From Diphasiastrum complanatum (lineage: Eukaryota > Streptophyta > Lycopodiopsida > Lycopodiales > Lycopodiaceae), in NCBI GenBank assembly GCA_029204225.1, contig CM055094.1, positions 16,512,609 to 16,576,608 on the forward strand: a stretch of DNA of 64,000 bases, read 5' to 3'. Position 1 is the first letter of the stretch, and each line of letters begins with the position of its first letter. The notes below the pieces were generated by a model. The model ran no database searches. It saw nothing but the letters and a program-made list of their open reading frames with translations, and was not told the DNA's origin. Both the position numbers and the translations under genes were made by a program. Below are positions 48,879 to 62,300 of the stretch, piece by piece.

Positions 48879-51800
48879 TGTTGTAAAGCTACCTTTACAA
48901 GCTTTACTCCCCGTGCCAGCTATGTCCCTGGCGCCAGCAGCGCCCCTGCGGCTCTCGGCGCCACTGTGACCAGAATCTAGCCGGTGCGAAGTTCCTATGG
49001 CTGAAAATCTTTGATCGGTTTTAGCGGAGTCCAGAGAGCTCAGATCGATGTGCAATCACCTCACACGATCTAGGCATGATTAAAGGAAGCTGGAGGATCA
49101 ATAGAATCTAGAGAGATAAAATGACTTTCTAGAAAGAGAAAATCCTAGAGAGAGAAAAATGTGCTTTACTAGCTTGGGTAGAGTGCTTGGTATGAGGGGG
49201 GGTGCCGAATCACACCAATACTACAGGGGAGTTCGGCTTGCGACTCAGGGCGAGCTCCAACCAAGTCTCAGCCTCCCTTGCTGGAATGTTGTCATGGCTC
49301 TCGCCTTGGCATGCGCTAGCGCCCTAGAGACTAGGGTCGGTCACACACTTAAAATGTAACCTTCTCAGATTTATCAATAAAGTGGGATTTTTCTGAAACT
49401 GACTCTGATTACCTTCTGGGTTTCAGTGTTCGGTCAAAGCGCCAGTTGTAAGGCCGCTTCAAAATTTTTAAGTTGGCACATACCTGAGGTTCGTATACCG
49501 GGACGCCAGTGGTATGCCGTCGGGACCATTCGGTCCGCGGCGCCAGCGGTATGCTGTCGGGACCATTTGGTCCAAGAGCTGGTTGTTTCCATATCTGTCG
49601 CGGCTTGTGGTTCTGAGTGTTCCTTGCATGAACGTGAATGGGTTAAGCTCTTGGGGAACGGGCTCTGGCCTGTCGGCTGAGTTGGATTGCTTGCTTGGGT
49701 GGAAGTTACCTGTTTATGGCTGTCCAGTCTGGCGTGGCGCCAGGTTGGCTTCCAGTGCTCGTGACGAAGCTTTCAGTTGGTTAAGTCTGATGTAAGTTTG
49801 ACCGCTTGCTTGGAATGGATGTTACTCGTTTGTAACGAAGCTTCGAGTTGGTCAAGTTTGATGTATGTCGGGCGGCTTGCTTGGAGGGAAGTCACCCACA
49901 TTGGGAGCCCCGATCTGGCATGGCGCCAGGTTGAATCTCAATGTTGGCTTTCGGAACTTCAAGTGGGTTAAGTCTGATCGTTGTTGGCGAGTTGGCTGCT
50001 TGTATGTCAAGTGGGTTTGGATGGCAAGAGTTGAAGGCCGGGAAGCTAAGTCGTGGTTCCCGGCTCCCTTTGGGATGCCTGCGCTACATAAGGTATCAGA
50101 GCCGACTGGGCGTTCAGCTATGCGGATCTCACAGAAATGGCCACGGTTTGGGGTTCATCAAGACAACTGTTGTGCAAGGTGCTGTCCACAGTGTAAGCAC
50201 GGGTGCGTCCACGGTCGGGGTGGTCGGCAGAACGGGGGACGTGATGAGTCAAAGTGCTGCCCTCGAGGTGTAAGCACGGTCAGTTCTCGCGGTTCGGGCG
50301 TGGCGCCGTCTGCACGTAGGACGGATGAGGCAAAGTGTTGCCTAGGTAGGTGAAAGCACGGTCTATGACTTGTGGGGTGCGGGGCGACATATTCGAACAG
50401 TACGGGTTAACCATTGATACAGAGATGCTGCTCGAATTCGGGTGTAAAGCATGGGTGGTTAGCTGCCGGTGCGGGATAGCTGCCGATCGTTTAGCTATAA
50501 GGGCTATCGACCAAAAAGTGGTGGGGCGTGACTGAGGCAATGTGTTGCTTAATGGTGAAATCACGGGTAGTCGGAGGGGTGTCCTATGTGGGCCGATTTT
50601 GTGATCGATTTGTATGGGCGCGGCCAGGCAAAGGTCCGTTGGCAGGACCATCTCAAAGGGGGGACCTTGTCTATGTTACTTGTTAGTAAACCTGCCTGAG
50701 TGTCTTACTGGTATGTATTCGTGGTGAGTCTTAGTACTCGTGCTTTGCCTGGTTTGCATGATTGCTTGTTATACAAGGAGCTGATGGCTCGAGAAGGAAC
50801 CTTTCTTTTGAAGGCTGATACCATCAAACAAAGAGGACTACAAAATCTGTGGGCGGATTTGCAGTTCAAGTACTCACACGTGAACGGCAACGAAACGACT
50901 CTATGTTTGCAAAGGATGGATGGCTAGCCTGTTTCTTGGGTTAGTTTCATTTGCGACAATGCCCACCAGATGTAAGCAGAAAGTCAAAAGTTGGAAAGGG
51001 CAATTTCAGGGGAGATCTTCTATGGAGTAGTTGGTCTTCATTTTGGGACGGCCACCTTCGGAACTGAAACTCACTGCGCATGGGTGATATCCAGCATCAG
51101 TTGGGTTTTTCCTCAAAGGGGAAAGACTAGGATTCTCTTCAAAGATTGGCAACAAGTTGGATCAAGCCATAATCCTAGCAGATGGGAAGCAAAGTCTTGG
51201 AAAAGCTTTTTGTTTGAAGAACTCTACTCTAACTCCGATCAGCTGATTTTATAAGTGGAGGGGCACCTCTCTCTTGGGACAAATTTTGAATGAAAGTTGA
51301 TCAAAACGGCGGCAAAGTCAAGGTCACCTAGCCATACTCACATGAGGAGACTGGCGAACTTTGGACCTAATAAGTTGACAAGTTTTTGTTGTGGAAAGGA
51401 AAGCTTGTTATAGGCTTTCTCTCGACCAGCAATGATGAGGAAACATATGAGTACGCTGGCTTGTGTTACGTGTAACGCAGCTGATCGATGAAGGAACTGT
51501 GAAAGTTGAGTCTTGCATGAGAGACTTGGTATTTCGAACGGACGCTAAGGGACAGTTCGCGTTGATATCGGACTAGTGCAGTCTCTTGGTGCATGTGTCT
51601 GATTCAAAGAGAGCTACTTGAAGCCAAGCTCGATGTACACTTCTTGTTTTGACTGTGAGGCAACTGACTAGTGATGGAATTGTGAAAGTCAAGTTTTGCG
51701 CGACGGACATGGTGCTTCAAACAAACGCGAAGAGATAGTTCGGATTCGGATCAAACTGGTGCGACCGTTTGGCTTTCCACGAGGTCAATGGTTACATTTG

Positions 51801-53606
51801 GGCTGATTCAAAAGATCTACTTCAAGCTAAGTGAGAGGTGCATTGCGGAGTACTCAATCTTTGCCTACCTTACAGAGCCAAGATGGAAAAGTATCAAGAT
51901 CAGACTGGGACAAGGAGAGAAACCATGGTGCAGAAGCAACAAGGCACAGAGTGGACCACAAAGTGGGCAATCAAACGATAAATCCTTTGGCTCAGGGAGC
52001 CTTGATACCTGTGCGGAACTTATCAAATCTGGAGCTCAGGGAGCTCAATACAAAGTGCATCAAGGACAAATCAGGACCTCAAAGGAGTTCCCAAGTCGAA
52101 AGTCAGAAGCGACAGGGGCAAACATTTCAAAGAAAGGCCTCTGTCATAAGGTTCCTGGGTTTTACGAAAGCGATATCAAATCTACGCTTTTCCCAGACAA
52201 AGAGGTATGTTCAAGTTATGTAATTTTTCAATACAAAGAGCTGAGCCTCCGACTTGTGGTGTGCCACCTTCAATGTTAATAAAAAGTGCCCAGTAAATTG
52301 GGTACTGTGCCAAGTAGCTTAAATGTATAATATTTTAATTTGGAGACAGCTTTACTTTAATCTGACATCTGATGAGGACATCAGACTTTATAAAGGTGGC
52401 ACGGTGTTGTAAAGCTACATTTACAAGCTTTGCTTCCGGCGCCAGCAGCGCCCCTGCTGCTCCCGGCGCCAACGGCGCCTGCGCCGCTCTCGGCGCCATT
52501 GTGACCAGAATCCAGCCGGCGCCAAGTTCCTATGGCTGAAAATCTTTATTCGGTTCTAGCGGAGCCCAGATAGCTCAAATCGATGTGCAATCACCTCACA
52601 CGATCTAGGCATGATTAAAATAAGCCCGGAGATCAATAAAATCTAGAGAGAGAAAATGACTTTCTAGAAAGACAGAATCCTAGAGAGAGAAAAACGTGCC
52701 TTACGAGCTTGGCTAGAGTGCTTGGTATGAGGGGGGGAGTCGAATCACACCAATACTATAGGGGAGTGCGGGTTGCGACTCAGGGCGAGCTCCAACCAAG
52801 TCTCAGCCTCCCTTGCTGGAATGTTGTCATGGCTCTCGCCTTGGCATGCTAGCGCCCCGGAGACTAGGGTCGGTCACACACTTGAAATGTAACCTTCTCA
52901 AATTTATCAATAAAGTGGGATTTTCCTCAAACTGACTCTGATTACCTTTTGGGTTTCAGTGTTCGGTAAAAGAGCCAGTTGTAAGGCCGCTTCCAAATTT
53001 TTAACTTGGCACATAGCTGAGGGTCGTATCCCGGGACGCCAGCGGTATGCCGTCGGGACCATTCGGTCCGCGGCGCCAGCGGTATGCTGTCGGGACCATG
53101 TGTTTCAATATTTGTCGCGGCTTGTGGTTCTGAGTGTTCCTTGCATGAACGTGAATGGGTTAAGCTCTTGGGGAACGGGCTCTAACCTGTCGGCTGAGTT
53201 GGATGGCTTGCTTGGGTGGCTGTTACCTGTTTATGGCTGACCAGTCTGGCGTGGCGCCAGGTTGGCTTCCAGCGCTCGTGACGAAGCTTTCAGTTGGTTA
53301 AGTCTGATGTAAGTCAGACCGCTTGCTTGGAATGGACGTTACTCGTTTGTAACGAAGCCTCGAGTTGGTTAAGTTTGACGTATGTCGGGCGGCTTGCTTG
53401 GAGGGAAGTCACCCACATCGGGACCCCGGATCTGGCATGGCGCCAGGTTGGATCTCAATGTTGGTTTTCGGAACTTCAAGTTGGTTAAGTCTGATCGTTG
53501 TTGGCGAGGTGGCTGCTTGTATGTCAAGTGTGTTTGGATGGCAAGAGTTGAAGGCTGGGAAGCTAAGTCGTGGTTCCCGGCTCCCTTTTGGGATGCCTGC
53601 GCTACA
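48879..53606 (+). mobile_element. Element T copy T11
   Basis: Parts are 5' LTR 48879-50088, internal region 50089-52404 and 3' LTR 52405-53606 (1202 bp). The spacer 53607-53637 follows. It is the closest relative of T10. Confidence 0.88.
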
Positions 53607-53637
53607 GCTGGCGTCCAGGGATACGACGCTCAGCTAT

Positions 53638-55380
53638 TGTTGTAAAGCTACCTTTACAAGCTTTACTCCCCGTGCCAGCTATGTCCCCGGCGACAGCAGC
53701 GCCCCTGCGGCTCTCGGCGCCACTGTGACCAGAATCTAGCCGGTGCGAAGTTCCTATGGCTGAAAATCTTTGATCGGTTTTAGCGGAGTCCAGAGAGCTC
53801 AGATCGATGTGCAATCACCTCACACGATCTAGGCATGATTAAAGGAAGCTGGAGGATCAATAGAATCTAGAGAGAGAAAATGACTTTCTAGAAAGAGAAA
53901 ATCCTAGAGAGAGAAAAATGTGCTTTACTAGCTTGGGTAGAGTGCTTGGTATGAGGGGGGGTGCCGAATCACACCAATACTACAGGGGAGTGCGGCTTGC
54001 GACTCAGGGCGAGCTCCAACCAAGTCTCAGCCTCCCTTGCTGGAATGTTGTCATGGCTCTCGCCTTGGCATGCGCTAGCGCCCTAGAGACTAGGGTCGGT
54101 CACACACTTAAAATGTAACCTTCTCAGATTTATCAATAAAGTGGGATTTTTCTGAAACTGACTCTGATTACCTTCTGGGTTTCAGTGTTCGGTCAAAGCG
54201 CCAGTTGTAAGGCCGCTTCAAAATTTTTAAGTTGGCACATACCTGAGGTTCGTATACCGGGACGCCAGTGGTATGCCGTCGGGACCATTCGGTCCGCGGC
54301 GCCAGCGGTATGCTGTCGGGACCATTTGGTCCAAGAGCTGGTTGTTTCCATATCTGTCGCGGCTTGTGGTTCTGAGTGTTCCTTGCATGAACGTGAATGG
54401 GTTAAGCTCTTGGGGAACGGGCTCTGGCCTGTCGGCTGAGTTGGATTGCTTGCTTGGGTGGAAGTTACCTGTTTATGGCTGTCCAGTCTGGCGTGGCGCC
54501 AGGTTGGCTTCCAGTGCTCGTGACGAAGCTTTCAGTTGGTTAAGTCTGATGTAAGTTTGACCGCTTGCTTGGAATGGATGTTACTCGTTTGTAACGAAGC
54601 TTCGAGTTGGTCAAGTTTGATGTATGTCGGGCGGCTTGCTTGGAGGGAAGTCACCCACATTGGGAGCCCCGATCTGGCATGGCGCCAGGTTGAATCTCAA
54701 TGTTGGCTTTCGGAACTTCAAGTGGGTTAAGTCTGATCGTTGATCTCACACGTGAACGACAACGAAACGACTCTATGTTTGCAAAGATGGATGGCTAGCC
54801 TGTTTCTTGGGTTAGTTTCATTTGCGACAATGCCCACGAGACGTAAGCAGAAAGTCAAAAGTTGGAAAGGGCAATTTCAGGGGAGATCTTCTATGGAGTA
54901 GTTGGTCTTCATTTTGGGACGGCCACCTTCGGAACTGAAACTCACTGCGCATGGGTGATATCCAGTATCAGTTGGGTTTTTCCTCAAAGGGGAAAGACTA
55001 GGATTCTCTTCAAAGATTGGCAACAGGTTGGATCAAGCCATAATCCTAGCAGATGGGAAGCAAAGTCTTGGAAAAGCTTTTTGTCCGAAGAACTCTACTC
55101 TAACTCCGATCAGCTGATTTTATAAGTGGAGGGGAACTATCACACGCACCTCTCTCTTGGGACAAATTTTGAATGAAAGTTGATCAAAACGGCGGCAAAG
55201 TCAAGGTCACCTAGCCATACTCACATGAGGAGACTGGCGAACTTTGGACCTAATAAGTTGACAAGTTTTTGTTGTGGAAAGGAAAGCTTGTTATAGGCTT
55301 TCTCTCGACCAGCAATGATGAGGAAACATATGAGTACGCTGGCTTGTGTTACGTGTAACGCAGCTGATCGCTGAAGGAAC
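53638..55380 (+). mobile_element. Element T copy T12, partial, last plus-strand unit
   Basis: Most of a type-B LTR (53638 to about 54742) is joined to a middle piece of the internal region (about 54743-55380). That piece shares single-base markers with the minus-strand copies M1 and M2 rather than with T9-T11. An example is GATCGCTGAAGG near 55370, where the plus copies read GATCGATGAAGG. It may have come from the other arm. The unit ends at the inversion junction. Confidence 0.85.
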
Positions 55381-55383
55381 CCG
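55378..55383. other. Inversion junction between plus and minus arrays
   Basis: Left of the junction the plus-strand internal region ends ...GAAGGAAC. Right of it a minus-strand LTR-A begins CCGCACTCCCC, whose siblings read CGCAACCCGCACTCC (near 60162). AAC is common to both parents, a 3-nt microhomology. All units to the right are inverted. Confidence 0.85.
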
Positions 55384-58300
55384 CACTCCCCTATAGTATT
55401 GGTGTGATTCGACTCCCCCCCTCATACCAAGCACTCTAGCCAAGCTCGTAAGGCACGTTTTTCTCTCTCTAGGATTCTGTCTTTCTAGAAAGTCATTTTC
55501 TCTCTCTAGATTTTATTGATCTCCGGGCTTATTTTAATCATGCCTAGATCGTGTGAGGTGATTGCACATCGATCTGAGCTATCTGGGCTCCGCTAGAACC
55601 GAATAAAGATTTTCAGCCATAGGAACTTGGCGCCGGCTGGATTCTGGTCACAATGGCGCCGAGAGCGGCGCAGGCGCCGTTGGCGCCGGGAGCAGCAGGG
55701 GCGCTGCTGGCGCCGGAAGCAAAGCTTGTAAATGTAGCTTTACAACACCGTGCCACCTTTATAAAGTCTGATGTCCTCATCAGATGTCAGATTAAAGTAA
55801 AGCTGTCTCCAAATTAAAATATTATACATTTAAGCTACTTGGCATTGTACCCAATTTACTGGGCACTTTTTATTAACATTGAAGGTGGCACACCACAAGT
55901 CGGAGGCTCAGCTCTTTGTATTGAAAAAATTACATAACTTGAACATACCTCTTTGTCTGGGAAAAGCGTAGATTTGATATCGCTTTCGTAAAACCCAGGA
56001 ACCTTATGACAGAGGCCTTTCTTTGAAATGTTTGCCCCTGTCGATCCTGACTTTCGACTTGGGAACTCCTTTGAGGTCATGATTTGTCCTTGATGCACTT
56101 TGTATTGAGCTCCCTGAGCTCCAGATTTGATAAGTTCCGCACAGGTATCAAGGCTCCCTGAGCCAAAGGATTTATCGTTTGATTGCCCACTTTGTGGTCC
56201 ACTCTGTGCCTTGTTGCTTCTGCACCATGGTTTCTCTCCTTGTCCCAGTCTGATCTTGATACTTTTCCATCTTGGCTCTGTAAGGTAGGCAAAGATTGAG
56301 TACTCCGCAATGCACCTCTCACTTAGCTTGAAGTAGATCTTTTGAATCAGCCCAAATGTAACCATTGACCTCGTGGAAAGCCAAAGGGTCGCACCAGTTT
56401 GATCCGAATCCGAACTATCTCTTCGCGTTTGTTTGAAGCACCATGTCCGTCGCGCAAAACTTGACTTTCACAATTCCATCACTAGTCAGTTGCCTCACAG
56501 TCAAAACAAGAAGTGTACATCGAGCTTGGCTTCAAGTAGCTCTCTTTGAATCAGACACATGCACCAAGAGTCTGCACTAGTCCGATATCAACGCGAACTG
56601 TCCCTTAGCGTCCGTTCGAAATACCAAGTCTCTCATGCAAGACTCAACTTTCACAGTTCCTTCAGCGATCAGCTGCGTTACACGTAACACAAGCCAGCGT
56701 ACTCATATGTTTCCTCATCATTGCTGGTCGAGAGAAAGCCTATAACAAGCTTTCCTTTCCACAACAAAAAGTTGTCAACTTATTAGGTCCAAAGTTCGCC
56801 AGTCTCCTCATGTGAGTATGGCTAGGTGACCTTGACTTTGCCGCCGTTTTGATCAACTTTCATTCAAAATTTGTCCCAAGAGAGAAGTGCGTGTGATAGT
56901 TTCCCTCCACTTATAAAATCAGCTGATCGGAGTTAGAGTAGAGTTCTTCGAACAAAAAGCTTTTCCAAGACTTTGCTTCCCATCTGCTAGGATTATGGCC
57001 TGATCCAACCTGTTGCCAATCTTTGAAGAGAATCCTAGTCTTTCCCCTTTGAGGAAAAACCCAACTGATACTGGATATCACCCATGCGCAGTGAGTTTCA
57101 GTTCCGAAGGTGGCCGTCCCAAAATGAAGACCAACTACTCCATAGAAGATCTCCCCTGAAATTGCCCTTTCCAACTTTTGACTTTCTGCTTACGTCTGGT
57201 GGGCATTGTCGCAAATGAAACTAACCCAAGAAATAGGCTAGCCATCCATCCTTTGCAAACATAGAGTCGTTTCGTTGCCGTTCACGTGTGAGTACTTGAA
57301 CTGCAAATCCGCCCACAGATTTTGTAGTCCTCTTTGTTTGATGGTATCAGCCTTCAAAAGAAAGGTTCCTTCTCGAGCCATCAGCTCCTTGTATAACAAG
57401 CCAAACCAGGCAAAGCACGAGTACTAAGACTCACCACGAATACATACCAGTAAGACACTCAGGCAGGTTTACTAACAAGTAACATAGACAAGGTTCCCCC
57501 TTTGAGATGGTCCTGCCAACGGACCTTTGCCTGGCCGCGCCCATACAAATCGATCACAAAATCGGCCCACATAGGACACCCCTCCGACTACCCGTGATTT
57601 CACCATTAAGCAACACATTGCCTCAGTCACGCCCCACCACTTTTTGGTCGATAGCCCTTATAGCTAAACGATCGGCAGCTATCCCGCACCGGCAGCTAAC
57701 CACCCATGCTTTACACCCGAATTCGAGCAGCATCTCTGTATCAATGGTTAACCTGTACTGTTCGAATATGTCGCCCCGCACCCCACAAGTCATAGACCGT
57801 GCTTTCACCTACCTAGGCAACACTTTGCCTCATCCGTCCTACGTGCAGACGGCGCCACGCCCGAACCGCGAGAACTGACCGTGCTTACACCTCGAGGGCA
57901 ACACTTTGACTCATCACGTCCCCCGTTCTGCCGACCACCCCGACCGTGGACGCACCCGTGCTTACACTGTGGACAGCACCTTGCACAACAGTTGTCTTGA
58001 TGAACCCCAAACCCTGGCCATTTCTGTGAGATCCGCATAGCTGAACGCCCAGTCGGCTCTGATACCTTAGGTAGCGCAGGCATCCCAAAGGGAGCCGGGA
58101 ACCACGACTTAGCTTCCCAGCCTTCAACTCTTGCCATCCAAACCCACTTGACATACAAGCAGCCAACTCGCCAACAACGATCAGACTTAATCCACTTGAA
58201 GTTCCGAAAGCCAACATTGAGATTCAACCTGGCGCCATGCCAGATCGGGGCTCCCAATGTGGGTGACTTCCCTCCAAGCAAGCCGCCCGACATACATCAA

Positions 58301-59279
58301 ACTTGACCAACTCGAAGCTTCGTTACAAACGAGTAACATCCATTCCAAGCAAGCGGTCAAACTTACATCAGACTTAACCAACTGAAAGCTTCGTCACGAG
58401 CACTGGAAGCCAACCTGGCGCCACGCCAGACTGGACAGCCATAAACAGGTAACTTCCACCCAAGCAAGCAATCCAACTCAGCCGACAGGCCAGAGCCCGT
58501 TCCCCAAGAGCTTAACCCATTCACGTTCATGCAAGGAACACTCAGAACCACAAGCCGCGACAGATATGGAAACAACCAGCTCTTGGACCAAATGGTCCCG
58601 ACAGCATACCGCTGGCGCCGCGGACCGAATGGTCCCGACGGCATACCACTGGCGTCCCGGTATACGAACCTCAGGTATGTGCCAACTTAAAAATTTTGAA
58701 GCGGCCTTACAACTGGCGCTTTGACCGAACACTGAAACCCAGAAGGTAATCAGAGTCAGTTTCAGAAAAATCCCACTTTATTGATAAATCTGAGAAGGTT
58801 ACATTTTAAGTGTGTGACCGACCCTAGTCTCTAGGGCGCTAGCGCATGCCAAGGCGAGAGCCATGACAACATTCCAGCAAGGGAGGCTGAGACTTGGTTG
58901 GAGCTCGCCCTGAGTCGCAAGCCGCACTCCCCTGTAGTATTGGTGTGATTCGGCACCCCCCCTCATACCAAGCACTCTACCCAAGCTAGTAAAGCACATT
59001 TTTCTCTCTCTAGGATTTTCTCATTCTAAAACGTCATTTTCTCTCTCTAGATTCTATGGATCCTCCAGCTTCCTTTAATCATGCCTAGATCGTGTGAGGT
59101 GATTGCACATCGATCTGAGCTCTATGGACTCCGCTAAAACCGATCAAAGATTTTCAGCCATAGGAACTTCGCACCGGCTGGATTCTGGTCACAGTGGCGC
59201 CGAGAGCCGCAGGGGCGCTGCTGGCGCCGGGGACATAGCTGGCACGGGGAGTAAAGCTTGTAAAGGTAGCTTTACAACA
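55381..59279 (-). mobile_element. Element T copy M1 (minus arm), partial 3' LTR
   Basis: In genome order the parts are part of the 3' LTR (type A) 55381-55747, internal region 55748-58069 and 5' LTR (type B) 58070-59279. The five-module leader lies at about 57590-57985. Markers such as TTAAATGTATAAT and TGTACAC in the internal region group it with T9-T11. The spacer 59280-59310 follows. Confidence 0.87.
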
Positions 59280-59310
59280 ATAGCTGAGCGTCGTATCCCT
59301 GGACGCCAGC
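59280..59310 (-). repeat. 31-nt spacer, minus arm
   Basis: This is the same spacer as in the plus arm, inverted, between the 5' LTR of M1 and the 3' LTR of M2. Its presence shows that the minus arm came from the same array and not from an independent insertion. Confidence 0.9.
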
Positions 59311-62300
59311 TATAGCGCAGGCATCCCAAAAGGGAGCCGGGAACCACGACTAAGCTTCCCAGCCTTCAACTCTTGCCATCCAAACACACTTGACATACAA
59401 GCAGCCACCTCGCCAACAACGATCAGACTTAACCAACTTGAAGTTCCGAAAACCAACATTGAGATCCAACCTGGCGCCATGCCAGATCCGGGGTCCCGAT
59501 GTGGGTGACTTCCCTCCAAGCAAGCCGCCCGACATACGTCAAACTTAACCAACTCGAGGCTTCGTTACAAACGAGTAACGTCCATTCCAAGCAAGCGGTC
59601 TGACTTACATCAGACTTAACCAACTGAAAGCTTCGTCACGAGCGCTGGAAGCCAACCTGGCGCCACGCCAGACTGGTCAGCCATAAACAGGTAACAGGCA
59701 CCCAAGCAAGCCATCCAACTCAGCCGACAGGTTAGAGCCCGTTCCCCAAGAGCTTAACCCATTCACGTTCATGCAAGGAACACTCAGAACCACAAGCCGC
59801 GACAGATATTGAAACAACCAGTTCCTGGACCAAATGGTCCCGACAGCATACCGCTGGCGCCACGGACCGAATGGTCCCGACGGCATACCGCTGGCGTCCC
59901 GGGATACGACCCTCAGCTATGTGCCAAGTTAAAAATTTGGAAGCGGCCTTACAACTGGCGCTTTTACCGAACACTGAAACCCAAAAGGTAATCAGAGTCA
60001 GTTTGAGGAAAATCCCACTTTATTGATAAATTTGAGAAGGTAACATTTCAGGTGTGTGACCGACCCTAGTCTCCGGGGCGCTAGCATGCCAAGGCGAGAG
60101 CCATGACAACATTCCAGCAAGGGAGGTTGAGACTTGGTTGGAGCTCGCCCTGAGTCGCAACCCGCACTCCCCTATAGTATTGGTGTGATTCGACTCCCCC
60201 CCTCATACCAAGCACTCTAGCCAAGCTCGTAAAGCACGTTTTTCTCTCTCTAGGATTTTGTCTTTCTAGAAAGTCATTTTCTCTCTCTAGATTTTATTGA
60301 TCTCCGGGCTTATTTTAATCATGCCTAGATCGTGTGAGGTGATTGCACATCGATCTGAGCTATCTGGGCTCCGCTAGAACCGAATAAAGATTTTCAGCCA
60401 TAGGAACTTGGCGCCGGCTGGATTCTGGTCACAATGGCGCCGAGAGCGGCGCAGGCGCCGTTGGCGCCGGGAGCAGCAGGGGCGCTGCTGGCGCCGGAAG
60501 CAAAGCTTGTAAATGTAGCTTTACAACACCGTGCCACCTTTATAAAGTCTGATGTCCTCATCAGATGTCAGATTAAAGTAAAGCTGTCTCCAAATTAAAA
60601 TATTATACATTTAAGCTACTTGGCATTGTACCCAATTTACTGGGCACTTTTTATTAACATTGAAGGTGGCACACCACAAGTCGGAGGCTCAGCTCTTTGT
60701 ATTGAAAAAATTACATAACTTGAACATACCTCTTTGTCTGGGAAAAGCGTAGATTTGATATCGCTTTCGTAAAACCCAGGAACCTTATGACAGAGGCCTT
60801 TCTTTGAAATGTTTGCCCCTGTCGCTTCTGACTTTCGACTTGGGAACTCGTTTGAGGTCCTGATTTGTCCTTGATGCACTTTGTATTGAGCTCCCTGAGC
60901 TCCAGATTTGATAAGTTCCGCACAGGTATCAAGGCTCCCTGAGCCAAAGGATTTATCGTTTGATTGCCCACTTTGTGGTCCACTCTGTGCCTTGTTGCTT
61001 CTGCACCATGGTTTCTCTCCTTGTCCCAGTCTGATCTTGATACTTTTCCATCTTGGCTCTGTAAGGTAGGCAAAGATTGAGTACTCCGCAATGCACCTCT
61101 CACTTAGCTTGAAGTAGATCTTTTGAATCAGCCCAAATGTAACCATTGACCTCGTGGAAAGCCAAAGGGTCGCACCAGTTTGATCCGAATCCGAACTATC
61201 TCTTCGCGTTTGTTTGAAGCACCATGTCCGTCGCGCAAAACTTGACTTTCACAATTCCATCACTAGTCAGTTGCCTCACAGTCAAAACAAGAAGTGTACA
61301 TCGAGCTTGGCTTCAAGTAGCTCTCTTTGAATCAGACACATGCACCAAGAGTCTGCACTAGTCCGATATCAACGCGAACTGTCCCTTAGCGTCCGTTCGA
61401 AATACCAAGTCTCTCATGCAAGACTCAACTTTCACAGTTCCTTCAGCGATCAGCTGCGTTACACGTAACACAAGCCAGCGTACTCATATGTTTCCTCATC
61501 ATTGCTGGTCGAGAGAAAGCCTATAACAAGCTTTCCTTTCCACAACAAAAACTTGTCAACTTATTAGGTCCAAAGTTCGCCAGTCTCCTCATGTGAGTAT
61601 GGCTAGGTGACCTTGACTTTGCCGCCGTTTTGATCAACTTTCATTCAAAATTTGTCCCAAGAGAGAGGTGCGTGTGATAGTTCCCCTCCACTTATAAAAT
61701 CAGCTGATCGGAGTTAGAGTAGAGTTCTTCGGACAAAAAGCTTTTCCAAGACTTTGCTTCCCATCTGCTAGGATTATGGCTTGATCCAACCTGTTGCCAA
61801 TCTTTGAAGAGAATCCTAGTCTTTCCCCTTTGAGGAAAAACCCAACTGATACTGGATATCACCCATGCGCAGTGAGTTTCAGTTCCGAAGGTGGCCGTCC
61901 CAAAATGAAGACCAACTACTCCATAGAAGATCTCCCCTGAAATTGCCCTTTCCAACTTTTGACTTTCTGCTTACGTCTGGTGGGCATTGTCGCAAATGAA
62001 ACTAACCCAAGAAACAGGCTAGCCATCCATCCTTTGCAAACATAGAGTCGTTTCGTTGCCGTTCACGTGTGAGTACTTGAACTGCAAATCCGCCCACAGA
62101 TTTTGTAGTCCTCTTTGTTTGATGGTATCAGCCTTCAAAAGAAAGGTTCCTTCTCGAGCCATCAGCTCCTTGTATAACAAGCCAAACCAGGCAAAGCACG
62201 AGTACTAAGACTCACCACGAATACATACCAGTAAGACACTCAGGCAGGTTTACTAACAAGTAACATAGACAAGGTTCCCCCTTTGAGATGGTCCTGCCAA

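Larger units (their letters stand above)
1..55380 (+). repeat. Head-to-tail array of a ~4.78-kb LTR-retrotransposon unit (plus arm)
   Basis: The same block of LTR-B, internal region, LTR-A and 31-nt spacer recurs along the whole stretch. A marker point in LTR-B (the ATGTGCTTTACTAGC motif) falls at 559, 5345, 9400, 11185, 15971, 20747, about 25532, about 35579, 39609, 44384, 49159 and 53918. Most steps are 4759-4786 bp. The exceptions are units that are shortened or that carry element G. Same-position sequence is almost identical from unit to unit by eye. The array continues past the left edge of the window. It behaves like a satellite made from a mobile element. No host gene lies between units. 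Confidence 0.95.
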
